The notes beneath the pieces were generated by a model, which ran no database searches, had not been told where the DNA came from, and saw only the letters and a list, made by a program, of their open reading frames with translations. Both the position numbers and the translations under genes were made by a program. A stretch of DNA of 64,000 bases from JAGQPD01 sp020426865 (lineage in GTDB: Bacteria > Planctomycetota > Planctomycetia > Pirellulales > Pirellulaceae): the NCBI GenBank assembly GCA_041399065.1, contig JAWKTN010000005.1, forward strand, positions 372,001 to 436,000, given 5' to 3'. The first letter of the stretch is position 1. Every line of letters begins with the position of its first letter. Of this stretch, positions 1 through 8,893 are shown piece by piece.

Positions 1-116
1 TTGGCGGCGGCGCCCAAGAAAGCGGTCGCGTAGACGGCACCAATCTGTTGGCGCCCGATGTCGGCGTCCGCCCCTCGTTCGTTGTCACCCGACATGTCCT
101 GCCCGGTTGCGTTCAT
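1..116 (-). CDS. atpH: F-type ATP synthase subunit delta, N-terminal fragment
   Basis: Only about 38 N-terminal codons are inside the window; the gene runs off the left edge. The translation ends in a stretch with the QQIGAVYATAFLGAA pattern, the first helix of the delta (OSCP) subunit, which joins the F1 head to the peripheral stalk. It follows atpF on the same strand at a 100-bp distance, the usual atpB-atpE-atpF-atpH order. The ATG at 116 is chosen because the helix needs upstream residues; a second ATG at 95 is also possible. The short fragment limits certainty, but the context makes the call firm. Confidence 0.75.
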   Translation of the reverse strand, partial: MNATGQDMSGDNERGADADIGRQQIGAVYATAFLGAAA

Positions 117-216
117 GGCCGCTCGCTTCCCAACCTCTGCTGATTCTTATCCAATCATTTGCGTCACCCGCCAGGCACACCTGCAAGTAACACACACCAG
201 TCCACCTTGAACCGCA

Positions 217-942
217 CTAGTTTTCACTCGGTAGCTTATCCAAGGCCTCGCGAATCAGATTCCCGTGATCTTCGCCACTAAGCTGACGTCGTACGATCCG
301 GCCGGCCAAGTTGACCGCCGTATCCACGCTCTTCTCCGCCACGTCGCGCAAGGCGCCATTCTTGGCCGACTCGATCGCCCGCAAGGCCCGATCCTTTTCC
401 GCCGCCGCAGCCTGCTGCGCTTCGGAAATGATCGTGTTCTTCTGCGACTCCGCCTCCGCCTTGGCCTGGTCCAACATCGAACGGACCTCGGCCGCCGCGC
501 CGGCCAACCGCTGCTCGTGTTCGGCAAGCATGCGCCGAGCCTCTTCGTTGCTGCGCGCCGCTTCCGCCAACTGCCCGGCAATCCCCTTCTCGCGGCTGTC
601 CAACGCGTCACGAATCGGTCCCCAGGCAAACTTCCACAAGATCGCCATCAACAACAAAAAGATGATGAACGTGGCGATCGCCAAGTCAGGATCGACCGGC
701 AGTGGGTTGCCAGCACCTTCGCCATGCTCTCCCTCACCGTGACCGCCAGACGCATCGCCGTGGTCCGCCGCACCATCGCCCGCGCCCGACGCGTGAAAGT
801 CACCATCGTGAACTTCCGCCGCAGCCGCGTCGCCGTGCGCCGCGTCCTCTTCGGCCGCCAGCGCACCGCCGACACACCATACGGCCACACCGCATGTGAA
901 AAAATACACCGGCAGCCAACGCCTGATACCCAACGTGAACAT
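217..942 (-). CDS. atpF: F-type ATP synthase subunit b
   Basis: Peripheral-stalk b subunit of the membrane Fo sector. It has a signal-like N-terminal hydrophobic segment, a His/Gly/Asp-rich linker (about residues 30-75), then a transmembrane helix (around DLAIATFIIFLLLMAILWKF) and a long charged, Ala-rich coiled coil that would reach the F1 head. The His-rich extension before the membrane helix is unusual compared with the roughly 160-residue E. coli protein but is seen in planctomycete-type b subunits. The ATG at 942 has a GAGGA-type ribosome site about 11 nt upstream; the frame stays open upstream to 1038 but that would place the start against the atpE stop. Part of the minus-strand atp operon. 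Confidence 0.93.
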   Translation of the reverse strand: MFTLGIRRWLPVYFFTCGVAVWCVGGALAAEEDAAHGDAAAAEVHDGDFHASGAGDGAADHGDASGGHGEGEHGEGAGNPLPVDPDLAIATFIIFLLLMAILWKFAWGPIRDALDSREKGIAGQLAEAARSNEEARRMLAEHEQRLAGAAAEVRSMLDQAKAEAESQKNTIISEAQQAAAAEKDRALRAIESAKNGALRDVAEKSVDTAVNLAGRIVRRQLSGEDHGNLIREALDKLPSEN

Positions 943-1019
943 TGCAGCCTGATCCTCAAGTTTTCCAGAAGACACGACGAACGACTCGCAGTCAGCCATT
1001 GCGCAAGCCGTACGAGCCA

Positions 1020-1313
1020 CTAGCCCGCAATCATACACACAATCAGACCGAAGAATGTAGCACCCTCGATCAACGCCGCGGCAATAATCATCGCTGTCTG
1101 AATGTTACCAGCAACCTCCGGCTGACGCGCCATACTCTCCACAGCCGCCATCCCAATCTTACCGATACCCAAACCCGCACCGATGATGATCAAGCCGGCG
1201 CCGAACGCTCCACCCAACTGAATCAGCGGCGAACTACCACCCTGCGCCATGGCGGGAGCAGCCAACACAAACAAGGCGACAAACACCATCAGGAATCGAA
1301 ACCACTTAAACAT
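1020..1313 (-). CDS. atpE: F-type ATP synthase subunit c
   Basis: Proteolipid of the rotor ring, 97 residues. After a signal-like hydrophobic leader (about residues 1-23, ending AMA), two transmembrane helices flank the polar loop ARQPE (62-66). The ion-binding carboxylate is Glu83 in ALIEGATFF. The residue after Glu is Gly, not Ser/Thr as in Na+-binding rings, so proton coupling is inferred. The start at 1313 is preferred over 1322 because AAAGGAG then lies at a normal distance (9 nt), whereas 1322 would abut it. The cleavable-looking leader on a c subunit is a point to note. Confidence 0.95.
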   Translation of the reverse strand: MFKWFRFLMVFVALFVLAAPAMAQGGSSPLIQLGGAFGAGLIIIGAGLGIGKIGMAAVESMARQPEVAGNIQTAMIIAAALIEGATFFGLIVCMIAG

Positions 1314-1372
1314 CGCAAACATCTCCTTTGACCAAAAAACAGGTTCACCGTCCGACTTGATACTTGCCGCTG

Positions 1373-2263
1373 CTAGTGCGGATGCACGGCCATCCCGATG
1401 AACAATGCCGAGAGAAACGTAAAAATGTACGCTTGCAGAAATGCGACAAACAACTCCAGCATACTCAGCGCCGTCGCGCCCAATATACTCGCAGGTGCTA
1501 CCGCGTAAAACCAATTCGAGTGATAGGCCGCCGCGATGAACGCCACCAACACACCCAACACCAAGTGCCCCGCCAACATATTCGCCACCAAACGCACGGA
1601 CAACACAAAGTGCTTGATCAACAACCCCAACACCTCAATGGCGAAGATCATCGGCAGCAAAAAGATCGCGATCGGCTTAGGCAGATCCATGTGCGGCACG
1701 AGACTCTTGAAAAAGCCTATGAATCCCATCTTCGACATCCCCGAACCGACAACCACTGCGAACGTCGTGATCGCCAAGGCACCGGTCGTCGCAATCGCCC
1801 CCGTCGGCGACCCTAGCCAAGGAAGCATCCCCAACAGATTGCAACCCAACACGAAAAAGAATAACGTCCACAAGAACGGCAGAAACTTGTCAGCATCGTG
1901 CTTGCCGATGGCAGGTCGAGCCACCTCGTCGCGAATAAACACCAACATCGTCTCGAGAAAATTCCAAATGCGCCCCTTGGGCCGGTCCGATCGCGACATT
2001 CGATTGGCCAGCCATACAAACAACACCACCATGATTACGGCGGCGACAACCTCGAGCACCATGAACTTGGTAATGTGCAAATCCAACGGCTCTACCAATG
2101 TCCCAATGCCCCCCCACACCGGCTCACCTTCGTAAACCTGTGGCACCGGTACGTGCCCCGCATGACCTCCCAACTGCTCCGCCATGAATCGCGGCACTTC
2201 AAAGTAGTCCGCGTCCTTCACGTGACCGATAAGATGGCCACTATCAAGTGGATCTGATGCCAT
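1373..2263 (-). CDS. atpB: F-type ATP synthase subunit a
   Basis: Stator subunit that forms the two half-channels against the c-ring; 296 residues with at least five transmembrane segments. The C-terminal half holds the family hallmark SVRLVANMLAGHLV, in which the Arg is the essential stator arginine, and ends in FLQAYIFTFLSALFIGMA, also typical. ATG at 2263 has an AAAGGTAG-type ribosome site; upstream in-frame codons lack family similarity. The gene lies 25 bp after the AtpI-like gene and 59 bp before atpE, so the unit is very probably one transcript. Confidence 0.96.
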   Translation of the reverse strand: MASDPLDSGHLIGHVKDADYFEVPRFMAEQLGGHAGHVPVPQVYEGEPVWGGIGTLVEPLDLHITKFMVLEVVAAVIMVVLFVWLANRMSRSDRPKGRIWNFLETMLVFIRDEVARPAIGKHDADKFLPFLWTLFFFVLGCNLLGMLPWLGSPTGAIATTGALAITTFAVVVGSGMSKMGFIGFFKSLVPHMDLPKPIAIFLLPMIFAIEVLGLLIKHFVLSVRLVANMLAGHLVLGVLVAFIAAAYHSNWFYAVAPASILGATALSMLELFVAFLQAYIFTFLSALFIGMAVHPH

Positions 2264-2288
2264 GCCTGTGACTACCTTTGCTCGCCTT

Positions 2289-2759
2289 CTACCTCGACGC
2301 CTCGTCCCATTGCTCACCACGCACGCCCGCGACACGCACCGACGGTCGCCGCCCTACAATCAATATCGTTTCCGCCAGCAACATCAGCGGATAAAACACC
2401 AGCAAGTACACACCCAACTGAAACGCCCCCGCCCGATCGCCGCGACTAATGTAGACCAGACACAACGCCAAGGGAACCGCCATCCGCGTGAACATCCCGA
2501 TCACAATGTACGCCAACGCCTGCTGCGGCCCCCGCAACATCATCGCTGCCACCAACGCAATCGCCACCCCTACGACGCACGCCCCCCACGCACAACTCGC
2601 CAACCAAACTCCATGCCACCCCTGCGCCAACCACGCCACGGTCGACACGATAACCAACAACGATACGACGTAAGCGACCGACACGGCCATGATTCGCGCA
2701 GGAGAAAGCGATTGAACCCACCCCTTCCAATCCAGTCCCGTTGTCGTCTGTGATTGCAT
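2289..2759 (-). CDS. AtpI-like small membrane protein of the atp operon
   Basis: A 156-residue protein with four predicted transmembrane segments, placed directly before atpB. Size, topology and position match the AtpI/subunit I group, which assists c-ring assembly or Mg2+ supply in other bacteria. Sequence similarity visible by eye is weak, so the name rests on context. A short basic C-terminus follows the last helix. The ATG at 2759 starts the reading frame. Function in the ATP synthase is inference. Confidence 0.6.
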   Translation of the reverse strand: MQSQTTTGLDWKGWVQSLSPARIMAVSVAYVVSLLVIVSTVAWLAQGWHGVWLASCAWGACVVGVAIALVAAMMLRGPQQALAYIVIGMFTRMAVPLALCLVYISRGDRAGAFQLGVYLLVFYPLMLLAETILIVGRRPSVRVAGVRGEQWDEASR

Positions 2760-2855
2760 AACCGCTTGCGTGAGCCCTGCTAACGAAATCGCCCCAGGCC
2801 CTTAACAACTCACTCCCCAGCCATTTCGCCAACGTTCCCTACATGGCAGCTCGTC

Positions 2856-3284
2856 TTATTGCGACGACTTCCTCCCAGTCCGTTGGGCGAACTTCACCAA
2901 ATGCCACATCCCCAAGCCAAACCCTAAACCGAATCCAACCAGCACAAAACAAGCCCGAAATCCCAACTGACGATCCAACAAATAACCCAGGACCCCCGGG
3001 ACAACCATTTCCAATGCAATCGAAATCCCCAATGACGCGAAGGAATAGCCCATCGCCTCGCTCGAACGATCGTCTGAACCTTCTTCGCCGAAATGCGGGT
3101 CGCCGAAGCCTTGGCCTCTGCCACCTTGGTCGTTAAAACCTTGGTCTTCCAAGTTTTTTTCTAACTCCACTCCACCCGCGTTTGATGGTCGCCTGCCGGA
3201 TCCGCCGGTGGTGCGGTGGGCTACTTGGCGCTTGTTTTCCACCAAAAGCTTACGGATTGGCAATTTATAGCGCGAGTCGAACAT
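2856..3284 (-). CDS. AtpZ/AtpI-family protein, first gene of the atp operon
   Basis: The C-terminal half has the two-helix AtpZ pattern: SFASLGISIALEMVVPGVLGY, then a LLDRQLG turn and a second Gly-rich helix (LVGFGLGFGLGMWHL). AtpZ with AtpI has been linked to Mg2+/Ca2+ handling for the ATP synthase. The N-terminal 70 residues are basic and then Gly/Asp-rich and are not part of the family core. The start is uncertain: TTG at 3290, ATG at 3284 (chosen) or a GTG near 3170 that would give a shorter, more typical protein. It is the promoter-proximal gene of the minus-strand atp operon. Confidence 0.65.
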   Translation of the reverse strand: MFDSRYKLPIRKLLVENKRQVAHRTTGGSGRRPSNAGGVELEKNLEDQGFNDQGGRGQGFGDPHFGEEGSDDRSSEAMGYSFASLGISIALEMVVPGVLGYLLDRQLGFRACFVLVGFGLGFGLGMWHLVKFAQRTGRKSSQ

Positions 3285-4033
3285 GGTCAACCGACCTGCA
3301 GAACAACTTCGTGTTTTTTTTCACAAAGTCGACAAGAATGGCATAAACCATTGCCAACAAAAGACTTAGCGTCTAGATCGCAACGATCTTGATGACAATT
3401 GTCGTGGAGCTGACGGGGACTATTCCGGAGATTCGGTTTGTGACGCCTAGGAAACGCAGTCAATGTATACCGTTTGACGGTCGTTGGCGGGAAGTAAGCT
3501 GTTTGGGCACAAGCACTTAGCATCCGGCGGGCGGCGTCGAATTCCTCCATCCCCTATCGGGGGGTATGGATTGCGATTTGCCATCAGGATGATTACAATT
3601 AAAACTGTGCGAGTGAATTGTGGGACCGAGTAAGCGCCCAGTGGTATCGGTGGCTAAGGGAGCGAAGCGGTTGGGAAACCGAGTTGCTGGCCGAGCCTGG
3701 GATGTTTACGGTACAAGTTTGGGGCATCGTCTCAAAACGAGGTCGGAACCACGTCGGCTCGCTCCCTCACCCAAGGCACAGCCGGGCGGTACGATCGTGG
3801 GATTGCCAGTGGCAGCCACGATGGTGACTGTCGGGATCCCACCAGCCTCAGGGCGATGAAGACAACAGAGACGAGGTCACAGCGCGCCGTTGGCCGTCGG
3901 TTAGCAGCGGTTCAGCGGGATGGCGCGTCGGATCGAATACACAGGGATGGCGCCTGGACTGACCAGGTGAGTGTGCGGGCCATGGTTCGGGTCCTGCCGC
4001 TTGCCGCTTCGCCCTTCGCGGAGGTAGATAACT
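3285..4033. other. Intergenic region between divergent atp operon and DUF4912 gene
   Basis: About 750 bp without a convincing gene; the short frames here have no family-like composition. It must hold the promoter of the minus-strand atp operon and of the plus-strand gene starting at 4034. A short GC hairpin (CCCCTATCGGGG, around 3552-3563) is visible. No clear operator or riboswitch fold was recognised. Confidence 0.6.
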
Positions 4034-5401
4034 TTGTATACGGCAGCTTCCCTCAAAACGTACACCACCAAAGATCTCGCACAGATGGCCAAGAAACGCG
4101 GCGTGGCGGGTTGGCACTCGATGCGCAAGGACGATTTGATACGAGCATTGGTGCGTGCCAGCAACAAAGACACTGCTCGGTCGGCCGGCGCTACGCGTCG
4201 CCGTCGTAGCGAATCCCAATCGTCTCCCAAGTCTTCGCGCAAGGCGACCCGGCCGCAGGCTGGCAGTCGTACCACCAAACCGTCGACATCGACGCAGCGT
4301 GGTGGTCAGGAGGAGCGGCTCCTCCGCAAAGACACGAAATCGTCATCAAAGATTTCCCCGCCCAAGCTGGCAGGTTCCACGACCGCAAAATCCCGCAAAC
4401 CGTCAAGTAACGGTCACGCTGCCAGCGCCGCATCTTCCAAGCCCAAGGCGAAGGCGAAGGGTACCAACGGCGCCCCGAAGCGCAAGCCACCTCGACCGCA
4501 GACGCCCCCGGAAACGCTACAAAAAATCCAGGAAGCCAATGCCAGCCGCGAACGGCTGAAGGATCTGGCTAATACCAGCAACGCGTCACACCCTCCGGAT
4601 CGGCCGCAAAAGGACCGGCTCGTGCTCATGGTACGCGATTCCTATTGGCTGCACGCCTACTGGGAACTGATGCCCACCTCCATCGAACGAGCTCAAGCGG
4701 CACTCGCTTCAAACTGGCATAATGCTCGGCCAACGTTGCGACTGGTCGAGGTACCCCAGACCAATTCCACCGCCACTTCCGAACGCGTGATCCGCGAGAT
4801 CGGCATCCACGGTGGTGTCTCCAACTGGTACATCGACGTGAGCGACCCGCCGCATACCTACCGGGCCGAAATCGGCTACCTCACGTCCGATGGCCATTTC
4901 CATCGACTGGCCCGCAGCAATTCCGTGACAACGCCTCGTCCTGGTAGCACGGATTTGATCGACGGACATTGGGCCGACGTGCTGGCAAATTCCGACAAAA
5001 TCTATGCCATGAGTGGCGGCTACGGAGATTCGGTCAACGGCGAATTGCAGGAGATGTTCGAACAACGCTTGCGTCGGCCGATGGGGGGCCCCGCCACCAC
5101 TCGCTTCGGTGCCGGCGCCGATGCCGTCCTCGAACGCGGCCGAAAATTCTCCTTCAATATCGATGCCGAAATGATCGTCTACGGGATGACCCACCCAGAC
5201 GCCTATGTCACAATGGGAGGCGAACCCGTAAAACTGCGCCCCGACGGCAGCTTTACCGCTCGGCTGGAACTCCCCGATCGACGACAGGTCATTCCGTTGG
5301 TTGCCAGCAGTTCCGACGGCGTCGAAGAACAGACAATCGTATTGGCCGTCGAACGAAATACCAAAGTCATGGAACCCCGGATGCGGGACGATCCGCAATA
5401 G
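4034..5401 (+). CDS. DUF4912 protein with N-terminal Rho-N/SAP-like domain
   Basis: 455 residues. Residues 7-45 (LKTYTTKDLAQMAKKRGV, then RKDDLIRALV) form a Rho-termination-factor-N/SAP-like helical module that usually contacts nucleic acid. Residues 48-180 are a Lys/Arg/Ser/Pro-rich, probably disordered linker. From about 195 the DUF4912 domain begins, with the marker DSYWLHAYWEL and a later YRAEIGYL. DUF4912 function is unknown. The start is a TTG at 4034 preceded by GGAGG; it is kept because the Rho-N-like module begins right after it, while the first internal ATG would cut the module. larE follows 33 bp downstream, perhaps co-transcribed. Confidence 0.75.
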   Translation: MYTAASLKTYTTKDLAQMAKKRGVAGWHSMRKDDLIRALVRASNKDTARSAGATRRRRSESQSSPKSSRKATRPQAGSRTTKPSTSTQRGGQEERLLRKDTKSSSKISPPKLAGSTTAKSRKPSSNGHAASAASSKPKAKAKGTNGAPKRKPPRPQTPPETLQKIQEANASRERLKDLANTSNASHPPDRPQKDRLVLMVRDSYWLHAYWELMPTSIERAQAALASNWHNARPTLRLVEVPQTNSTATSERVIREIGIHGGVSNWYIDVSDPPHTYRAEIGYLTSDGHFHRLARSNSVTTPRPGSTDLIDGHWADVLANSDKIYAMSGGYGDSVNGELQEMFEQRLRRPMGGPATTRFGAGADAVLERGRKFSFNIDAEMIVYGMTHPDAYVTMGGEPVKLRPDGSFTARLELPDRRQVIPLVASSSDGVEEQTIVLAVERNTKVMEPRMRDDPQ

Positions 5402-5434
5402 TCCGGATAACCAACCACCCATTGAGTATTTCCC

Positions 5435-6475
5435 GTGACTTTGGAACGGACACCAGCAGACGACATCAGGCAGTCACACAACGACCGCCTACGCTCCGCC
5501 AGTACGAACGGCGCACTGGATGAACCGTTGGCACACAAACGGGATCGGCTGCTCAGGCTCCTGAAGGACTTACGCTGCGTCGCGGTGGCCTATTCCGGCG
5601 GAGTCGATAGTGTCGTCGTCGCCCAAGCCGCTCGGCTGGCGCTCGGTGATATGGCCATTGCAGTCACTGGCGTAAGCGACAGCCTTGCGTCCGGCGAGCT
5701 CGCCGATGCACAGCGAGTCGCCCAACAAATCGGCATTCGCCATTTCGTGTTGCCGACCGAAGAATTCGCGAATCCACTCTACGTCCGCAATCATGGCGAT
5801 CGCTGCTTCCACTGCAAATCCGAACTCTACCAACGGATACAACAGTGGCTCACGAACCACCACGATCAACTCCCCAACCACCACGATCAACTCTCTTGGA
5901 CCAGCCAATTCGTCGAGCCCACAACCGACGCTCCCTCGCTGCCGACGGCAAAGGTGATCGATGGACACGCAACCGGTGGACCGGTGATCGTCAACGGTGC
6001 CAACGCTGACGACCTGCACGATTACCGCCCCGGGATGCAAGCGGCCGGGTTGTTCCAGGTCCGCAGTCCACTGGCTGAATGCGAGCTTTCGAAGACCGAA
6101 GTTCGCAAATTGGCTCGCGATTGGCAACTACCGGTTTGGAACAAGCCCGCGACCCCCTGCCTTTCCAGTCGCGTAGTCTATGGGGAGGAAGTCACCCCCG
6201 AGCGTCTTCATCGGATCGATGCGGCCGAACGGTGGTTGCGCGAGCTAGGGCTGCAAACAGTGCGGGTTCGCGATCATGGCAACGATCTGGCGAGACTGGA
6301 AGTCCCCACCGATCAGCTGCAATACCTGTGCGGAGCAGGTGTCCGCGAAACACTAGCAAAAAAATTGCGCGAACTAGGCTTTCGTTTCGTGACACTAGAC
6401 CTGGAAGGGTTTCGCAGTGGAAGCATGAACCAGTTGCTTTCGATCGGCTTGCTGCCGGAACCCTCGGACCGATAG
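5435..6475 (+). CDS. larE: ATP-dependent sacrificial sulfur transferase LarE
   Basis: LarE turns biosynthesised pyridinium dicarboxylate mononucleotide into its thiocarboxylate on the way to the nickel-pincer cofactor of lactate racemase. Seen here: the PP-loop SGGVDS at 54-59, the CFHCK cysteines (124, 127), and PCLSSR with Cys242 in the position family members use as sulfur donor or cluster ligand. Three cysteines are thus available, which would fit a 4Fe-4S type LarE, but that is inference. A 21-bp-period duplication inserts an extra NHHDQLP unit near residue 145. Start is GTG at 5435. No larA, larB or larC is in the window. Confidence 0.88.
   Translation: MTLERTPADDIRQSHNDRLRSASTNGALDEPLAHKRDRLLRLLKDLRCVAVAYSGGVDSVVVAQAARLALGDMAIAVTGVSDSLASGELADAQRVAQQIGIRHFVLPTEEFANPLYVRNHGDRCFHCKSELYQRIQQWLTNHHDQLPNHHDQLSWTSQFVEPTTDAPSLPTAKVIDGHATGGPVIVNGANADDLHDYRPGMQAAGLFQVRSPLAECELSKTEVRKLARDWQLPVWNKPATPCLSSRVVYGEEVTPERLHRIDAAERWLRELGLQTVRVRDHGNDLARLEVPTDQLQYLCGAGVRETLAKKLRELGFRFVTLDLEGFRSGSMNQLLSIGLLPEPSDR
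5855..5893 (+). repeat. 21-bp-period tandem duplication inside larE
   Basis: The 18-nt unit AACCACCACGATCAACTC occurs twice with a 3-nt CCC between the copies, adding seven codons (NHHDQLP) in frame. It lies in a variable loop after the CFHC cysteines, so the enzyme core is not affected. Confidence 0.9.
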
Positions 6476-6497
6476 AATTGCCAGTGCTGATGCGGCC

Positions 6498-6529
6498 GAC
6501 GGCTTGGCACGATGACGGCTTGGCACGAT
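6498..6529 (+). repeat. 16-bp perfect tandem duplication upstream of the kinase gene
   Basis: GACGGCTTGGCACGAT is present twice head to tail, just after larE and about 60 bp before the kinase start. It looks like simple slippage; no regulatory role can be read from it. Confidence 0.85.
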
Positions 6530-6585
6530 GACGCCTCGGCAATACGGTCGCGCGACCTTCACATAGCGGTATCCCCTGTCCTACC

Positions 6586-8145
6586 ATGACCGAATCCCCA
6601 CCTCGCACAAGCTCCCCCGATCTATCCGGCCGCCAGTTGGGGGACTACCAGCTCCTTCGGCGCTTGGGACGCGGCGGGATGGCCGAAGTCTATCTGGCAG
6701 AACAGCAATCGCTGCAGCGGCAGGTGGCCATTAAGGTCTTGCGCGCCGATTTGGCACGCGACAGCAGTTATGTCAAACGCTTCATGAACGAAGCGCAGTC
6801 GGCGGCCAAGCTGGTGCACGCCAATATCGTACAGATTCACGAAGTTGGTTGCATCGATGGCATCCATTTTATTGCGCAGGAATACGTACGCGGGCAGAAT
6901 CTCAAGCAATACCTGGCGCGTTACGGGGCGGCAGAGACGCCGCTGGCAGTGACAATCATGCGTCAAGTGGCGGCGGCATTGCACAAGGCAGCACAACACG
7001 GAATCGTGCACCGCGACATCAAGCCCGAAAACATCATGATCGATGCCGACGGGATCGTCAAAGTCGCGGACTTTGGTTTGGCACGTGCCACCGGCGATGC
7101 AAAGTCGTTGGAATTGACCGAAGTAGGTGTCACGATGGGGACACCGTTGTACATGAGCCCCGAGCAGGTCGAAGGGCGGACACTGGATGTACGGAGCGAC
7201 ATCTACTCGTTTGGCGTCACCTGCTATCAATTGCTGGCCGGGCGTCCGCCATTTGAGGGCGAGAATCCGTTGAGTGTGGCGGTGCAGCATTTGAAGAACG
7301 AGCCCGAGCGGCTGGAGAATCGCCGAGTTGATCTGCCGGCCTCGCTCTCGCGAATCGTCCACAAGATGCTCGCCAAATCGCCAGAGAAACGTTACGACTC
7401 GCCCGCCGCCCTGCTCAAGGATCTCCGCGCGCTCGAGGTAGAGGGTTCGGTCGAGGGTGATTGGAATCACGATAGTTCGATGTGGCTGCCCGATAGTGCC
7501 GGCGTCGCCACGCGATTCGAGGCGACTGAGCGTTTGGAAACGCTGATGCAGACCGCCGCCATGCGCGCTCAAAACCGCCGGTTGCCGGGCGGATTGATGA
7601 TGATCGTCGCCGTGTTGTCGTTGGGTGGACTGTTGGCCTGGACCGTTGTCCCTCGCGACCCACTGGCCAATGCAACCGAAGACGATCCAAGCACCATCTC
7701 CCCGGAGAACCTTGGGTCACCTGGCAAGCAACTGATGTTTGCCAAAGTCATGAACACCGAAGCGGCCTATAAAAGCGTTTGGCAATACTACGATAAAAAC
7801 GAAAACGACGAAAACCTGTGGTATTGGATGCTGTCCAAGAAGATGATCGCCTGGTTCTATTTGAACGACGGAAAGGACCTGGAAAAGGCGTTAGCGACAT
7901 TCATCGAGTTAACCGAATCGGAAGACGCAGGCCCGGATTTGCAGGCGTACGGCTATGCTGGTCAGACGGTCGTCTACCTGCAACAACACGAATACGATCT
8001 CGCAGCGATTGCCTACTCGCGGTACCTGCTCCTGCAGGGGGATCGCGAAATCCTCACCGACACACTGATGCTGCGAAGGCTCGAAGAGGCCTACAACAAG
8101 TATCAAGAGGACAAGAATCGCAGCAGCAGCCCGTTGGACTCCTAA
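6586..8145 (+). CDS. Membrane-anchored Hanks-type Ser/Thr protein kinase
   Basis: 519 residues. Kinase domain about 21-285: Gly loop GRGGMAEVYLAE, catalytic Lys50 in VAIK, HRDIKPEN (142-149), DFG (162-164), MGTPLYMSPEQ (184-194). All key residues are present, so it should be active. A single transmembrane helix at about 336-355 separates it from a C-terminal, probably non-cytoplasmic, helical domain (365-505) with an AWFYLNDGKDLEKA-type TPR-like repeat pattern. This PknB-like layout is common in planctomycetes. It is preceded by larE and followed by tRNA-Glu, with no obvious operon partner or target. Confidence 0.93.
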   Translation: MTESPPRTSSPDLSGRQLGDYQLLRRLGRGGMAEVYLAEQQSLQRQVAIKVLRADLARDSSYVKRFMNEAQSAAKLVHANIVQIHEVGCIDGIHFIAQEYVRGQNLKQYLARYGAAETPLAVTIMRQVAAALHKAAQHGIVHRDIKPENIMIDADGIVKVADFGLARATGDAKSLELTEVGVTMGTPLYMSPEQVEGRTLDVRSDIYSFGVTCYQLLAGRPPFEGENPLSVAVQHLKNEPERLENRRVDLPASLSRIVHKMLAKSPEKRYDSPAALLKDLRALEVEGSVEGDWNHDSSMWLPDSAGVATRFEATERLETLMQTAAMRAQNRRLPGGLMMIVAVLSLGGLLAWTVVPRDPLANATEDDPSTISPENLGSPGKQLMFAKVMNTEAAYKSVWQYYDKNENDENLWYWMLSKKMIAWFYLNDGKDLEKALATFIELTESEDAGPDLQAYGYAGQTVVYLQQHEYDLAAIAYSRYLLLQGDREILTDTLMLRRLEEAYNKYQEDKNRSSSPLDS

Positions 8146-8337
8146 TACTCGCCCGAAAAACCGGGTCGCCCAATCCCCCGCCCCCCAATCCCCCGCCCCC
8201 AATCCCCGCCCCTCGTCACCCCAACCGTTTTCGCCCACCCCGATAGGCGATCCTCCCCTCTCCAATATTGGCGAATGACGAGTTGACAACAACGGTTCGG
8301 ACCGCCAGACTATTTGGGTGATTGAAATAGCAGCAGG
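8146..8337. other. C-rich low-complexity spacer
   Basis: Contains short C-runs separated by AAT or GCC (8170-8222), forming a low-complexity strip after the kinase gene. No gene is seen. Confidence 0.6.
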
Positions 8338-8410
8338 GCCCCCTTCGTCTAGTGGCCCAGGACATCGGATTCTCAGTCCGAAGACAGGGGTTCGACTCCC
8401 CTAGGGGGTA
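8338..8410 (+). tRNA. tRNA-Glu (anticodon CTC)
   Basis: A full cloverleaf can be drawn by eye. Acceptor GCCCCCT pairs with AGGGGGT; the anticodon stem TCGGA/TCCGA carries loop TTCTCAG, giving anticodon CTC for GAG codons; the T arm is AGGGG-TTCGACT-CCCCT. The D arm (CGTCTAGTGGCCCAGGACA) has the typical tRNA-Glu look. The 3' CCA is not encoded. 73 nt including the A discriminator. Confidence 0.93.
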
Positions 8411-8893
8411 TTTCTAATACTCAAGAAGATCGCAGAATCTCGCGATTGGAACGCTAAACCAGCACAATGTAGCTATTGTCGTGGGAATCGCTCGGATCCA
8501 ATCGCCATCGTCACTACGAGATGACTGCCGCGTTTTTCTTGTTGCCCGCCACGCCCCTTCTTGCGTGCATAACAATCGTCGCGAATGCCATCGTCAACAC
8601 AGCGTCCAGCAACAATCGTTCGGGTACGACGACGTCGACAAGCCGCAACGGGACGTCGTGTGGATGATAAGGCACTTGTATTCAACGCATGGGCGAAACG
8701 CCCTGGCGTCGGCTCGACGAAATGGGGGCCGTGAACCACTACCGCTGCTGAATCATTCACTCCGAACACCCGGCGGAAATCCGCTGGGCATGTTTAATCG
8801 ATGCATCGCATTGCGGTTACAACAAGAGCGAAAACTGCCACACCGAACAGATTCCAATCCGTCGCCACACGAAGTACGCGAAAACCTCCTGTC
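8411..8893. other. Intergenic region without recognised gene
   Basis: About 480 bp between tRNA-Glu and the next membrane gene. Open frames exist on both strands but have no recognisable domains and no strong start signals. Nothing else was seen. Confidence 0.5.

Noticed and set aside
265..1023. Long open frame on the plus strand opposite atpF
   Set aside because: Mirror of the GC-rich atpF gene; no domain pattern, no ribosome site, and atpF is certain.
3618..3859. Two short plus-strand frames in the atp/DUF4912 gap
   Set aside because: No family-like sequence, overlapping frames, no ribosome site.
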